From NCBI GenBank assembly GCA_003243445.1, contig QFQQ01000001.1:166761-230760 (forward strand): a stretch of 64,000 nt of DNA, in the 5' to 3' direction. Source of the DNA: Citrobacter freundii. Lineage in GTDB: Bacteria; Bacteroidota; Bacteroidia; Chitinophagales; Chitinophagaceae. The notes below the pieces were generated by a model. That model worked only from the letters and a program-made list of their open reading frames with translations. It ran no database searches and had not been told where the DNA came from. The translations under genes were made by a program, and so were the position numbers. This document shows, piece after piece, positions 9,085 to 17,356 of this stretch; positions within the stretch are counted from its first letter, which is position 1, and every line of letters starts with the position of its first letter.

Positions 9085-9585
9085 TCACAACCTGTTCAAC
9101 CGGTACCGATGCAACAACTTTCCCCTATCCTCATACTCCTCTTCCAGCCAAAATCCGCATTTCAGCAACACATTCTGCGATGCAATATTCGCAGCTTCTG
9201 TAATAGCTGTGATCGTACTTAAGCCCAGTTGTTCGAATGCATAGGCAGCACCCGCAAGTGAGATTTCTGTAGCATATCCTTTTCCCCAATGCTCGGCAAG
9301 AAGGGAATAGCCCAACTGAAGATCCCCGGTACCGGAAAGAGGCATGATCGCGAAGCTGCCTATCACTTCATCATTGGCTGATGACGCAAGCGCAATCCGC
9401 CAGTTCACCGGAGAATCATCATACCAGCTGATGATCTGCGTTAAGAATTCGCGGCATTCATCATACGTTTTGGGTGCGCGGATATAGCGCACAATGTTCT
9501 CGTCTCCATTCAACCGGAAAAATACGTCGAGATCATCCATGGTAAAATACCTCGTGTATAATCGTTCTGAATGGAAGAGCATCAC
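9085..9585 (-). CDS. GNAT-family N-acetyltransferase (RimJ/RimL type)
   Basis: The 166-residue protein begins ERLYTRYFTMDDLDVFFRL, the usual opening of the RimJ/RimL branch of GNAT enzymes. It contains the acetyl-CoA-binding loop LLAEHWGKGYATEI and the later TAITEAANIASQNVLLKCGF block. It would transfer acetyl from acetyl-CoA to an amine. The substrate cannot be told. Its start codon overlaps the stop of prfC by 4 bases (9582-9585), so the two genes are co-transcribed and probably translationally coupled. Confidence 0.9.
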   Translation of the reverse strand: MMLFHSERLYTRYFTMDDLDVFFRLNGDENIVRYIRAPKTYDECREFLTQIISWYDDSPVNWRIALASSANDEVIGSFAIMPLSGTGDLQLGYSLLAEHWGKGYATEISLAGAAYAFEQLGLSTITAITEAANIASQNVLLKCGFWLEEEYEDRGKLLHRYRLNRL

Positions 9586-11180
9586 ACTGTTTCTTTATGT
9601 ATTTCTGAAGTAAAGTGAAAATGAATATCCGGGTTGTTGCTGATCTCCGTGTTCAGGAACCATTCGCTTTGCGCAAGGTAGACTACATGGCCATCCTTGT
9701 CCTCTGCAATATTGGTCTGTTTGAAACGTCCGAAATCTTCCAGCTTCTTCGCATCATTGCTAGTCAGCCAGCAGGCCTTGTAAAATGGCAATGAATTGAA
9801 GACTACAGACGCGCCATACTCATGCAGTAAGCGATACTGGATCACCTCAAACTGGAGTTCACCCACACAACCGATGATCTTTTTGTTACCGCCAAACTGG
9901 GTGAACAACTGTGCAACACCTTCATCCGTCAATTGCATCAGTCCTTTTTCCAGTTGCTTTGTTTTCATCGGATCTTTATTCACCACTTCTTTAAAGATCT
10001 CTGGAGAGAAAGAAGGAATGCCGGTAAAATAGAAATCCTCGCCTTCGGTAAGGGTATCACCGATCTTGAAGTTACCGGTATCGAACAGACCAACCACATC
10101 ACCCGCATAAGCATCTTCGATTATGCTTTTATCGCGTGCCATAAAGCTGTAGGGATTGCTGAAACGAACGTCTTTATCCAGGCGGACGTGATGGAAATAT
10201 TTATTGCGTTCAAATTTTCCGGAACAAACGCGGAAGAAGGCGATACGGTCACGGTGCTTAGGATCAAGGTTTGCGTGGATCTTGAATACAAAGCCACTGA
10301 GCTTGTCTTCTTCCACATTCACTATGCGTGTGCTTGTTTCGCGGCTGCGGGGTCTTGGGGCAATTCGGATAAAAGTATCCAGCATCTCCTTCACACCAAA
10401 GTTGTTGATCGCACTGCCAAAGAAAACCGGGGCGATCTTGCCCGCGAGGTAGTCATCTTCATTCAACTGACCATGCACCGTGTCCACCAGCTCCACATCC
10501 TCCCGCAACTGAGCTGCATCCGTGTCACCAAGCTTCTGGTTCAGGACAGGGTCGTTAATATCGGAAATTGCCAGGCTGTCCTCTTCATTTGCTTTTGTGT
10601 TGGCGCTGAATAAAAGCAGGTTTTTATCGTACAGGTTATAAACTCCCTTGAAATCCTTCCCGCTGTTGATCGGCCATGACATCGGGTGAAGCGAGATCTT
10701 CAGTTCTTTTTCGATCTCTTCCAGCAGATCGAAACGGTTCTTGCCATCACGGTCCATTTTGTTGATGAACACGATCACCGGTGTATCTCTCATGCGGCAA
10801 ACTTCCATCAACCGGCGGGTTTGTTCTTCCACCCCGTTCACACTGTCCACCACCAGGATCACACTGTCAACCGCCGTAAGCGTACGATAGGTATCCTCCG
10901 CAAAGTCTTTGTGACCTGGCGTATCCAACAGATTGATCAGTATACCATTATACTCAAAACTCATCACCGAGGTGGCTACTGAGATACCTCTCTGGCGTTC
11001 GATCTCCATAAAGTCACTCGTCGCGTGCTTCTTGATCTTATTGCTCTTCACCGCACCCGCTACCTGTATGGCTCCGCCAAACAGCAGGAATTTCTCTGTC
11101 AACGTGGTTTTACCGGCATCCGGGTGACTGATGATCGCGAATGTGCGACGGCGCTCTATTTCGTTGTGGAACTTGTTCAT
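9582..11180 (-). CDS. prfC: Peptide chain release factor 3 (RF3)
   Basis: The product is 532 residues, the normal RF3 length. It is a translational GTPase that removes RF1/RF2 from the ribosome after peptide release. The GTPase motifs are present: SHPDAGKTTLTE (G1) near residue 18, DTPGHKDF (G3) near 87 and NKMDRD (G4) near 142, followed by the RF3-specific FGGAIQVAGAVK segment and the C-terminal domain VIQYRLLHEYGASVVFNSLPF. It is preceded by a TACCTTTG -7 box at 11189-11196, leaving only a very short leader. The GNAT gene follows with a 4-base overlap. Confidence 0.96.
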   Translation of the reverse strand: MNKFHNEIERRRTFAIISHPDAGKTTLTEKFLLFGGAIQVAGAVKSNKIKKHATSDFMEIERQRGISVATSVMSFEYNGILINLLDTPGHKDFAEDTYRTLTAVDSVILVVDSVNGVEEQTRRLMEVCRMRDTPVIVFINKMDRDGKNRFDLLEEIEKELKISLHPMSWPINSGKDFKGVYNLYDKNLLLFSANTKANEEDSLAISDINDPVLNQKLGDTDAAQLREDVELVDTVHGQLNEDDYLAGKIAPVFFGSAINNFGVKEMLDTFIRIAPRPRSRETSTRIVNVEEDKLSGFVFKIHANLDPKHRDRIAFFRVCSGKFERNKYFHHVRLDKDVRFSNPYSFMARDKSIIEDAYAGDVVGLFDTGNFKIGDTLTEGEDFYFTGIPSFSPEIFKEVVNKDPMKTKQLEKGLMQLTDEGVAQLFTQFGGNKKIIGCVGELQFEVIQYRLLHEYGASVVFNSLPFYKACWLTSNDAKKLEDFGRFKQTNIAEDKDGHVVYLAQSEWFLNTEISNNPDIHFHFTSEIHKETV

Positions 11181-11188
11181 AAAGGCCG

Positions 11189-11196
11189 CAAAGGTA
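11189..11196 (-). promoter_or_regulatory. Bacteroidota -7 promoter box for prfC (TACCTTTG)
   Basis: The minus-strand sequence TACCTTTG matches TAnnTTTG and lies just 8 bases before the prfC ATG, implying a near-leaderless message. No clear -33 TTG is seen. Confidence 0.5.
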
Positions 11197-11227
11197 CGGA
11201 GAAAGTTGATCGGAGGGAGTTTTCAAG

Positions 11228-11422
11228 GTTCCAGAGGTTCCAGGAGTTCCAGAGGTTTCAGAGGTTGCTACCGCGATTTGTAAATGGCCGCCTGATTATG
11301 ACAAGACAATAATCAGAAGTACCCTGGTTGAGCTTCTAATAATGATAGACTCAGTAAATGAAGTTCTTACAAATCGCGGTAGCAACCTCTGAAACCTCTG
11401 GAACTCCTGGAACCTCTGGAAC
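11228..11422. repeat. Perfect 56-bp inverted repeat built of 9-bp units, 83-bp spacer
   Basis: The left arm (11228-11283) and right arm (11367-11422) are exact reverse complements over 56 bases. Most of each arm is a short tandem array of a 9-base unit: GTTCCAGAG, GTTCCAGGA, GTTCCAGAG, GTTTCAGAG, then GTTGCTACCGCGATTTGTAA. Further decayed units continue to the right (about 11430-11455). The element lies between the divergently transcribed prfC and an ABC permease gene. It could fold into a very long hairpin in RNA or DNA and has the look of a non-coding miniature repeat element. I see no terminal target-site duplication. Confidence 0.9.
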
Positions 11423-11487
11423 TTTTAAAACCGCTGGAACTCCTGCAACCTCCTAACACACTACAACTTTTCCCGTACATTTGAAAC

Positions 11488-12741
11488 ATGATCAGACGAA
11501 CCTTCGAAGTCATCACCAGCAGCTGCAAAATGGCCGCCCAGGAGTTGTGGAAGAACAAACTCAGGACCTTTCTGTCGTTGTTCGGGATCACGATCGGGAT
11601 CTTCTGTATTATCGGGGTACTGGCGACAGTGAACAGCCTGGAGCAGAATATCAAGAACGAAGTGAATTCGCTGGGCAGTAATACGATCTACATAGATAAA
11701 TGGCTTTACACAACGGATGATGACGATTATCCCTGGTGGAAATATGTGAACCGCCCCTATCCTAAGTTTGAGGAGGTCAAACAGATCCAGGAAAGAACAC
11801 CGAGCGCAAAGTATACTGTGTTCCGCATCGCCACACAGGATAACGTCGATTACAGGGGTAGTTCCCTGTCGGGCGTAAACCTGTATGGCGTTTCGGAAGA
11901 TTTTGAAAATATCCAGGCACTGACCGTGCCGGTTGGCCGGTATGTTTCACCGTCGGAGTTTGACCGCGGCGCTAATGTAGTCGTACTTGGTTTTACAGTG
12001 GCTGAACAATTATTTGGCTCACCCGAACAGGCACTGGAAAAAGAGGTGACTGTGAGAGGAAAAAAACTGCTGGTGATCGGCATCCTGAAAAAACAGGGCA
12101 GCCAGATGATCGGTGGCTGGAACTTTGACCAGAGTGTGATCTTCCCTTACCGTTTTGCCAAAACCATCATCCGGGAAGACCGTGCGGATCCGGTGATCAT
12201 GGTGCAGGGAAAAGACGATCTCAGCAGTAAAATGCTGAAAGACGAACTGGCCGGCACGATGCGTGCCTTGCATAAATTAAGCCCGACAAAAGAAGATGAT
12301 TTTGCACTGAACGATATCAATGATCTCACAGATTCCGTCAGTTCACTGTTCGTAAGCCTCAATGTAGGCGGGTGGGCGATCGCCGCTTTATCGCTGATCG
12401 TTGGGATGTTCGGCGTTGCAAACATCATGTTTGTATCTGTAAGAGAAAGGACAAGCCAGATCGGGCTGAAGAAAGCGATCGGCGCGAAAAAACATATCAT
12501 CCTTACTGAATTCCTGATCGAGTCTGCATTCCTATGTATCATCGGAGGATTGATCGGGCTGCTGCTGGTATTTATCCTTACACAGATCTTTACGGCATTG
12601 CTGGATTTCCCGGTGTTCATATCCACTGGTAATATGATCCTCGCGATCGTGATCTGTGTGATCGTGGGAATACTGGCAGGTTTTATTCCTGCTTCTCAGG
12701 CAGCCAGAATGGATCCGGTGGTAGCGATCAGAAGTAAGTGA
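11488..12741 (+). CDS. MacB/FtsX-type ABC transporter permease
   Basis: The product is 417 residues. A first membrane helix (LSLFGITIGIFCIIGVLATV, residues about 28-48) is followed by a large extracytoplasmic MacB_PCD-like domain to about residue 285. Three C-terminal helices (GWAIAALSLIVGMFGVANIM, FLCIIGGLIGLLLVFILTQI, MILAIVICVIVGILAGFIPA) complete the FtsX domain, ending in SQAARMDPVVAIRSK, the usual C-terminus of this family. Such permeases couple a cytoplasmic ATPase to export or to mechanical work on periplasmic partners. No ATPase gene is next to it here. The substrate is unknown. Confidence 0.92.
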   Translation: MIRRTFEVITSSCKMAAQELWKNKLRTFLSLFGITIGIFCIIGVLATVNSLEQNIKNEVNSLGSNTIYIDKWLYTTDDDDYPWWKYVNRPYPKFEEVKQIQERTPSAKYTVFRIATQDNVDYRGSSLSGVNLYGVSEDFENIQALTVPVGRYVSPSEFDRGANVVVLGFTVAEQLFGSPEQALEKEVTVRGKKLLVIGILKKQGSQMIGGWNFDQSVIFPYRFAKTIIREDRADPVIMVQGKDDLSSKMLKDELAGTMRALHKLSPTKEDDFALNDINDLTDSVSSLFVSLNVGGWAIAALSLIVGMFGVANIMFVSVRERTSQIGLKKAIGAKKHIILTEFLIESAFLCIIGGLIGLLLVFILTQIFTALLDFPVFISTGNMILAIVICVIVGILAGFIPASQAARMDPVVAIRSK

Positions 12742-12928
12742 TCAACACAAACATTTCCTGTCTTTTATCACGCTCATTCGAGAAGAGAAAGTCAAAACAT
12801 AAAGGCCGTTTTTTACTTTTTACTTTTGACTTTTTACTTCATCAGCACCGGCAAGGACAGGTACCGAAGAGAGGAAGAATGGCTTTAACATAAAAGACTT
12901 ACCCCGAAATTCAGTTCAACCGAAATCT

Positions 12929-12936
12929 TACCTTTG
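12929..12936 (+). promoter_or_regulatory. Bacteroidota -7 promoter box for tsaD (TACCTTTG)
   Basis: TACCTTTG matches TAnnTTTG and ends 17 bases before the tsaD ATG, giving a leader of about 10 bases. Confidence 0.5.
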
Positions 12937-12953
12937 CGCTAAATTTCCATTTA

Positions 12954-13997
12954 ATGGCCGTTACTATCCTTGCGATTGAATCGAGTTGTGATGAAACTTC
13001 TGCAGCGGTTTGTGTAGATGGCAGGATCCTGTCTAATTATATCGCCAATCAATCCGTGCATGAAAAGTACGGTGGTGTTGTACCGGAACTGGCCAGCCGC
13101 GCGCATATGCAGAATATCGTTCCGGTAGTAAAAGCAGCGTTGGATACAGCAGGCACTTCATTGCAGTCACTGGACGCGATCGCATTCACGCAGTCACCAG
13201 GGCTTATTGGTTCGCTGCTGGTTGGTTCCCAGTTTGCAAAATCATTGTCTTTATCGCTCGATAAACCATTGATCGCCGTGCATCATATGCAGGCGCATGT
13301 ACTGGCCAACCTGATCGATGAAAAAAGACCGTCATTTCCTTTTATATGTCTAACGGTAAGTGGTGGTCATACACAGATCGTAGTATGTGAATCACCAACC
13401 AGCCTGCGCGTGATCGGCGAAACGATCGATGATGCAGCGGGTGAAGCATTTGATAAATCGGCAAAACTGCTTGGCCTCCCCTATCCCGGCGGCCCGCTGA
13501 TCGATAAGTATGCAAAAGAGGGAAATCCTGACAGGTTCCAGTTTCCTGAACCACGTATTCCCGGCCTCAACTTCAGCTTCAGTGGTTTGAAAACCTCTAT
13601 CTTATATTTTCTGCAGAATGCGGGATCGAGCCTGATCTATAAAGAAGAATTCAAAGCAAGTGAGGAAGAACGATACAGGTTTGTCCAGGAAAACCTGAAT
13701 GATATCTGCGCATCTATCCAGCAAAGGATCATTACCATATTGCTGAATAAAGTGCGGAAGGCAGCGGAAGAAACGGGCATCAAAGATCTTTGTCTTGCGG
13801 GTGGTGTATCTGCCAACAGCGGCCTGCGCAGGTCATTTGAAGAAATGGGAAAAAAGCATGGCTGGAATACATTCGTCCCTGCATTTCAATATTGTACAGA
13901 TAATGCTGCTATGATCGCCATTACGGCTTACTATAAGTACCAGGCGCAACAGTTTGCAGATCTGTCTGTTGAAGCTTCTGCAAGGGCAGAATGGTAA
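12954..13997 (+). CDS. tsaD: tRNA N6-threonylcarbamoyladenosine transferase subunit TsaD
   Basis: The product is 347 residues of the Kae1/TsaD family. It begins TILAIESSCDETSAAV (ASKHA ATPase phosphate loop) and carries the metal-binding AVHHMQAH block near residue 108, the VSGGHTQIV block and DDAAGEAFDKSAKLLGLPYPGG. The C-terminal LAGGVSANSGLR completes the fold. With TsaB, TsaC and TsaE it moves the threonylcarbamoyl group to A37 of ANN-decoding tRNAs in the cytoplasm. Length and motif order are complete. It is followed 44 bases later by another tRNA-modifying enzyme gene on the same strand. Confidence 0.97.
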   Translation: MAVTILAIESSCDETSAAVCVDGRILSNYIANQSVHEKYGGVVPELASRAHMQNIVPVVKAALDTAGTSLQSLDAIAFTQSPGLIGSLLVGSQFAKSLSLSLDKPLIAVHHMQAHVLANLIDEKRPSFPFICLTVSGGHTQIVVCESPTSLRVIGETIDDAAGEAFDKSAKLLGLPYPGGPLIDKYAKEGNPDRFQFPEPRIPGLNFSFSGLKTSILYFLQNAGSSLIYKEEFKASEEERYRFVQENLNDICASIQQRIITILLNKVRKAAEETGIKDLCLAGGVSANSGLRRSFEEMGKKHGWNTFVPAFQYCTDNAAMIAITAYYKYQAQQFADLSVEASARAEW

Positions 13998-14041
13998 TTG
14001 TCTTTGTTAAGCAGATAACTGCATTTTTTTAGGTTCAACCA

Positions 14042-14761
14042 ATGCCCAATAATTACTTTCAATTCAAACAATTCACCGTTCATCAGCAGATGGCGGCCAT
14101 GAAAGTGACGACCGATGCCTGTCTTTTTGGTGCCTGGGCAGTAAACGATATTCAGAAAAACTTTCCTCCTCCTTCCAATGCTCTTGATATTGGAGCGGGT
14201 ACAGGTTTATTGAGCCTGATGATCGCGCAAAAAGTAAATGCACAGATCGATGCGATCGAAATAGACAAAAACGCATTTGATCAGACCGAAGAGAACTTCA
14301 ACTCATCTCCGTGGAGTAACAGACTGAAGGCCGTGCATAATGATATTAAGAACGCTTCTCTGCCATTATATGATATCATTATTTCCAATCCGCCATTCTA
14401 CGAAAACGATCTTGGCTCTCCTGATCAAAAAAGAAGCAGCGCGCACCATGACAGTACCTTATTGCTGTCCGAACTGATCGGCATTTGTAAATTTTCATTG
14501 CAGAGGCAAGGCTCCTTCTACCTGCTTCTTCCTTTTAAAAGACTGGAAGAAGTAAAACTGATGATAAATGGGAAAGGCATGACTGTATCAAGGATCTGCA
14601 ATGTAAGACAATCAACCAATCATACTTTTTTCAGATCAATGCTGATCATCAAGCATAGTACAACAGACACACAAACCGAAGAAATGTCTATCAGGCAAAG
14701 CGATAATGAGTACAGCGCAGCGTTTACAGCTTTACTGAAGGACTATTATCTTTATCTGTAG
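14042..14761 (+). CDS. tRNA1(Val) (adenine-37-N6)-methyltransferase-like protein (TrmN6/YfiC)
   Basis: The product is 239 residues. The Rossmann SAM-binding motif ALDIGAGTGLLSLMIAQ lies near residues 47-63, the acidic ribose-binding end IDAIEIDKNAFDQ near 77, and the N6-adenine catalytic motif NPPFYENDL near 118. The opening FQFKQFTVHQQMAAMKVTTDACLFGAWA is typical of the YfiC/TrmN6 branch. It would methylate A37 in tRNA using S-adenosylmethionine. It lies 44 bases after tsaD, which acts on the same tRNA position class, and is probably in the same transcript. It ends convergent with the next gene, 31 bases apart. Confidence 0.9.
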   Translation: MPNNYFQFKQFTVHQQMAAMKVTTDACLFGAWAVNDIQKNFPPPSNALDIGAGTGLLSLMIAQKVNAQIDAIEIDKNAFDQTEENFNSSPWSNRLKAVHNDIKNASLPLYDIIISNPPFYENDLGSPDQKRSSAHHDSTLLLSELIGICKFSLQRQGSFYLLLPFKRLEEVKLMINGKGMTVSRICNVRQSTNHTFFRSMLIIKHSTTDTQTEEMSIRQSDNEYSAAFTALLKDYYLYL

Positions 14762-14792
14762 TTAACATCCTGGTACTTTCATTTGCAAAGCA

Positions 14793-15995
14793 TTACTTAC
14801 CGTAGGCATAGTCAGAAAGATAGCTATACAGCTGCTTGAGACCACCCTTATCCGTCATCGTTGCTCGTTCAATGATCGGAGATCCTCCCCTGACCAGATC
14901 TTCCAGTACAAACTTGATGAGTTGTTCGCCGAAATATCTCGACGCATCCCTTGGCAATTCATTCGGAAGATTTCCCACAGCCATTACATCAATAGAGTTG
15001 GTTAAGTAAGGAGCGGTTTTTTGAAGCGTCTGTTTGTCCACGCCGTATACCGGATCTTCGATGGTTTGATCGCCGAGGTTGATCGGTACAGAGCCATCAG
15101 CGTCATCGGTGATGTCGGCGATGGTCTGAATGATAAAATCGTCCGCTGCCACATTTGTTTTTTCAAATAAACGGGGCACACTTTTATCCCAGTAAATACC
15201 ATTCATTAAGATATCCGTTTGCGCGGCATAGGGAAGAAACCGGCATTCATATTCGGCCGGATGATCATGAAAATCTTCGCGGTTATATGTACCGGTCAGC
15301 TTATGACGATAAAGATCCTGCCCTTTCAACTGCGTGTATACGGGATAGGAAAAACGACGTTTCAGGTATTCATCCGGCTCCACTTCATGAATGCCCATCA
15401 GGTTCATGATCTCCACGATACCGTGCGCCACGCGGCCACTCCCGGTAACAGCGATCTTCACATTGGGAAGACGCACTCCAAAGTACTGGTGGATGAGCTC
15501 CCGGAAGCTGCGCTCTTTGTATACCCTGTCGAGTTTATAAAGACCGGTACGATCCCCATACGCCATCATGCCATTATGCGCGCCCACAACACCTGCAAAA
15601 AAACCAAATCCGATGATGCGCTGTCCATCTTCATGCTCCAGGCATTCGTAATCGATCAGGCGGATCCGTTTATCCAATACGGCTTTCAGCAAGGCCTGAT
15701 TATGCGGCTGTTTCTTTTTTGTATGGGAGAAAAACAGATAGGTCTTATCAGCAATGAGCTGGCTCACGGGCACCTCTTTAATCCCAAGCAATATATCGCA
15801 GTCTGAAACATCCTCTTTCACTTCCACTCCGGCGGCGATGTATTCCCGGTCGGTAAAACACCGGGAGGAGGAAGACTGTGCCAACACTTTCACGTCCGGC
15901 AAATGTTTAAGGATCCATTTGCATTGAGCAGGAATAAGGGCTACGCGGTTATCAGCAGGTATTTTTCCTTCACGGATCAATCCGATCTTTATCAT
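14793..15995 (-). CDS. Saccharopine/alanine dehydrogenase-family NAD(P)-dependent oxidoreductase (Lys1-like)
   Basis: The product is 400 residues from the preferred ATG at 15995. The frame extends to 16052, but the family start IKIGLIREGKIPADNRVAL fits the internal Met. The N-terminal AlaDh/PNT domain (IPADNRVALIPAQCKWIL) is followed by a Rossmann segment VKIAVTGSGRVAHGIVEIMNLMG near residues 185-207. The SHTKKKQPHNQ block near 93 and FGFFAGVVGAHNGMMAYGDR near 132 match lysine-forming saccharopine dehydrogenase-like proteins. Whether the reaction is on saccharopine, alanine or another amino acid cannot be decided here. The gene stands alone. Confidence 0.8.
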   Translation of the reverse strand: MIKIGLIREGKIPADNRVALIPAQCKWILKHLPDVKVLAQSSSSRCFTDREYIAAGVEVKEDVSDCDILLGIKEVPVSQLIADKTYLFFSHTKKKQPHNQALLKAVLDKRIRLIDYECLEHEDGQRIIGFGFFAGVVGAHNGMMAYGDRTGLYKLDRVYKERSFRELIHQYFGVRLPNVKIAVTGSGRVAHGIVEIMNLMGIHEVEPDEYLKRRFSYPVYTQLKGQDLYRHKLTGTYNREDFHDHPAEYECRFLPYAAQTDILMNGIYWDKSVPRLFEKTNVAADDFIIQTIADITDDADGSVPINLGDQTIEDPVYGVDKQTLQKTAPYLTNSIDVMAVGNLPNELPRDASRYFGEQLIKFVLEDLVRGGSPIIERATMTDKGGLKQLYSYLSDYAYGK

Positions 15996-16111
15996 AGACA
16001 GGGCTTTTTGTGAACGAGGGATAAGTTTTGACGTTTTAAAGTCTAAGATCAAATCCGGATAGACTTTTCACCGTCGAATATTTAAACTTTCAGACCCTCC
16101 CTCCGTTATTG

Positions 16112-16119
16112 TAAATTTG
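16112..16119 (+). promoter_or_regulatory. Bacteroidota -7 promoter box (TAAATTTG)
   Basis: TAAATTTG matches TAnnTTTG. It would start transcription near 16126, just before two tiny frames and some 220 bases before the tRNA-Leu gene. Confidence 0.45.
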
Positions 16120-16127
16120 CAATCGTC

Positions 16128-16196
16128 ATGCGCAGCGAAATTAGCTGTAAATCCTGCAAAATTCTTTCAGGATACATTAAAGAAACGAATCAATAA
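16128..16196 (+). CDS. Possible 22-residue peptide with a CxxC pair
   Basis: The frame opens with ATG directly at the predicted transcription start (near 16126) and encodes 22 residues beginning MRSEISCKSCKILSGY. The CKSC pair could bind metal. The frame is tiny and I know no family for it. The only support is the promoter box at 16112-16119 and the closely following second small frame. Confidence 0.3.
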   Translation: MRSEISCKSCKILSGYIKETNQ

Positions 16197-16198
16197 CC

Positions 16199-16270
16199 AT
16201 GAAAGTGTTGAAAGCAATGTGGCGGGTGGTACGGAACATTCTGTTTCCCAAAAAAAGTTGTTGCCGCTGA
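16199..16270 (+). CDS. Possible 23-residue basic peptide
   Basis: The frame starts two bases after the stop of the preceding small frame and encodes 23 residues beginning MKVLKAMWRVVRN and ending KKSCCR. It is basic and amphipathic, with a Cys pair near the end, the type of peptide that could sit at a membrane. No known family is recognised. It lies 76 bases before tRNA-Leu and may share its transcript. Confidence 0.35.
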   Translation: MKVLKAMWRVVRNILFPKKSCCR

Positions 16271-16346
16271 GGTAGCAGGAAAAATATTTTGCGGTTATTC
16301 CTGTCAAGTGGCGGGAAAGCCGTAATATTGCAGCCCCAATAAGCAA

Positions 16347-16430
16347 GCCCAGGTGGCGGAATTGGTAGACGCAGCAGACTCAAAATCTGCCGTTCGCAAG
16401 AATGTGCTGGTTCGATTCCAGTCCTGGGCA
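16347..16430 (+). tRNA. tRNA-Leu(CAA)
   Basis: The gene is 84 bases without encoded CCA. The acceptor stem GCCCAGG pairs with CCTGGGC. The anticodon arm is CAGA-CT-CAA-AA-TCTG, giving anticodon CAA. A long variable arm (CCGTTCGCAAGAATG region) and the T-arm GGTTCGATTCC are present, as expected for a class II leucine tRNA. A strong terminator follows within a few bases. Confidence 0.96.
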
Positions 16431-16433
16431 CTT

Positions 16434-16470
16434 AAAAAGCCTGTAAATCAGTGATTTACAGGCTTTTTTT
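16434..16470 (+). terminator. Rho-independent terminator of tRNA-Leu
   Basis: The stem AAAAGCCTGTAAATCA pairs with TGATTTACAGGCTTTT and is followed by a T run. It is a near-perfect 16-bp hairpin immediately after the tRNA. Confidence 0.9.
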
Positions 16471-16524
16471 CGTTTCAGATGTGATCAAATCGTGCCGCTT
16501 TTGTTCGCTTTTATCCACTTTAAT

Positions 16525-16592
16525 TGACACGCAAATGACACGCAGTTTGACACGCAGCAAAAATGTGCTTGCTACTGGAATCGAACCAGCAC
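16525..16592. repeat. Three TGACACGCA direct repeats plus inverted tRNA T-arm fragment
   Basis: TGACACGCA occurs at 16525, 16536 and 16548, spaced 11-12 bases, about one helical turn. At 16574-16592 lies ACTGGAATCGAACCAGCAC, an exact 19-base inverted copy of part of tRNA-Leu (16404-16422). Beyond those 19 bases the match fails. The arrangement suggests an old integration site with protein-binding repeats beside a tRNA gene, but no integrase gene is present in the window. The rest of 16471-16792 holds no gene that I can support. Confidence 0.5.
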
Positions 16593-16792
16593 TGAATCGG
16601 AATTCCTGGGTATTTCAGACCTACTTTTTTCCGACAGCTTTGATTGGCTCAGCCCCAAAATCTTCGTGCGTTCGCCCCGATCGAACACAGCGCGTACATC
16701 TCATTCCATTTTGCTTCACCCTTACGTACAACGAACCAGTGCAAAGCGACAACGCATTATCCAATCAGCCATCTTTAACCTTAAAAAGTGTG

Positions 16793-17356
16793 TCATGAAT
16801 TTATTAGAAAGAAAAAGTCGCGACGGAAAGAAAACATACTTTTTATATGACTAGCGAGTGCGATGGCTGCCAGGTTCTCACCCGCATAACGGATATCAGT
16901 CTCATCCTCGTAGACAAATAAATAATCCGTCTTGCCGCGATACACTTCAAGTGGAGGTTTTCTAAGCCAGTCACGCATCGACGGCAGCGCACTAATTTGT
17001 GCATATACATCAACGGGAAAGTCAAGCGTGAGCAGTTCTCCATTCCGGGTAACGCTTAAAACACCACTTCGCGAAGTAAATAGTACCTGATCTTTGTTAT
17101 AACCCAGGTGATGAAACAACACGTGTGCCGTGGCAAGTGTCGCATGCCCGCATAGATCAACCTCTACTTTCGGGGTGAACCAACGAATATGAAATCCGGT
17201 GGAGTCTTCCACGTAAAAGGCTGTCTCAGCAAGGTTATTTTCCGCTGCGATCTGTTGCAGGAATGTATCATCCGGCCATGCCGGCAAGGGGCAAACCGCC
17301 GCCAGGTTGCCAGAAAATAATCCTTTACAAAATGCATCGACTTGGTAGATATCCAT
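16793..17356 (-). pseudogene. PhzF-family isomerase-like protein, truncated at the C-terminus
   Basis: The frame encodes 187 residues. Residues 1 to about 166 (IYQVDAFCKGLFSGNLAAVC, AAENNLAETAFYV, FTPKVEVDLCGHATLATAHV) are clearly PhzF/epimerase family, including the conserved Glu near residue 45 of NLAETAF. PhzF proteins normally run to about 260-300 residues. Here the C-terminal lobe is missing and is replaced near position 16,855 by about 20 unrelated residues (SMFSFRRDFFFLINS). The break faces the tRNA-Leu side. I infer that an insertion or deletion at the edge of the accessory region cut the gene. Confidence 0.8.

Noticed and set aside
11025..11312. Plus-strand frame with a repeated FQRFQ-type peptide
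   Set aside because: The repetition is only the 9-base units of the inverted repeat read as codons, plus the antisense of prfC. There is no independent coding evidence.
16560..16640. Possible second tRNA on the minus strand
   Set aside because: Only the T-arm is tRNA-like. There is no matching 5' acceptor strand, D-arm or anticodon arm.
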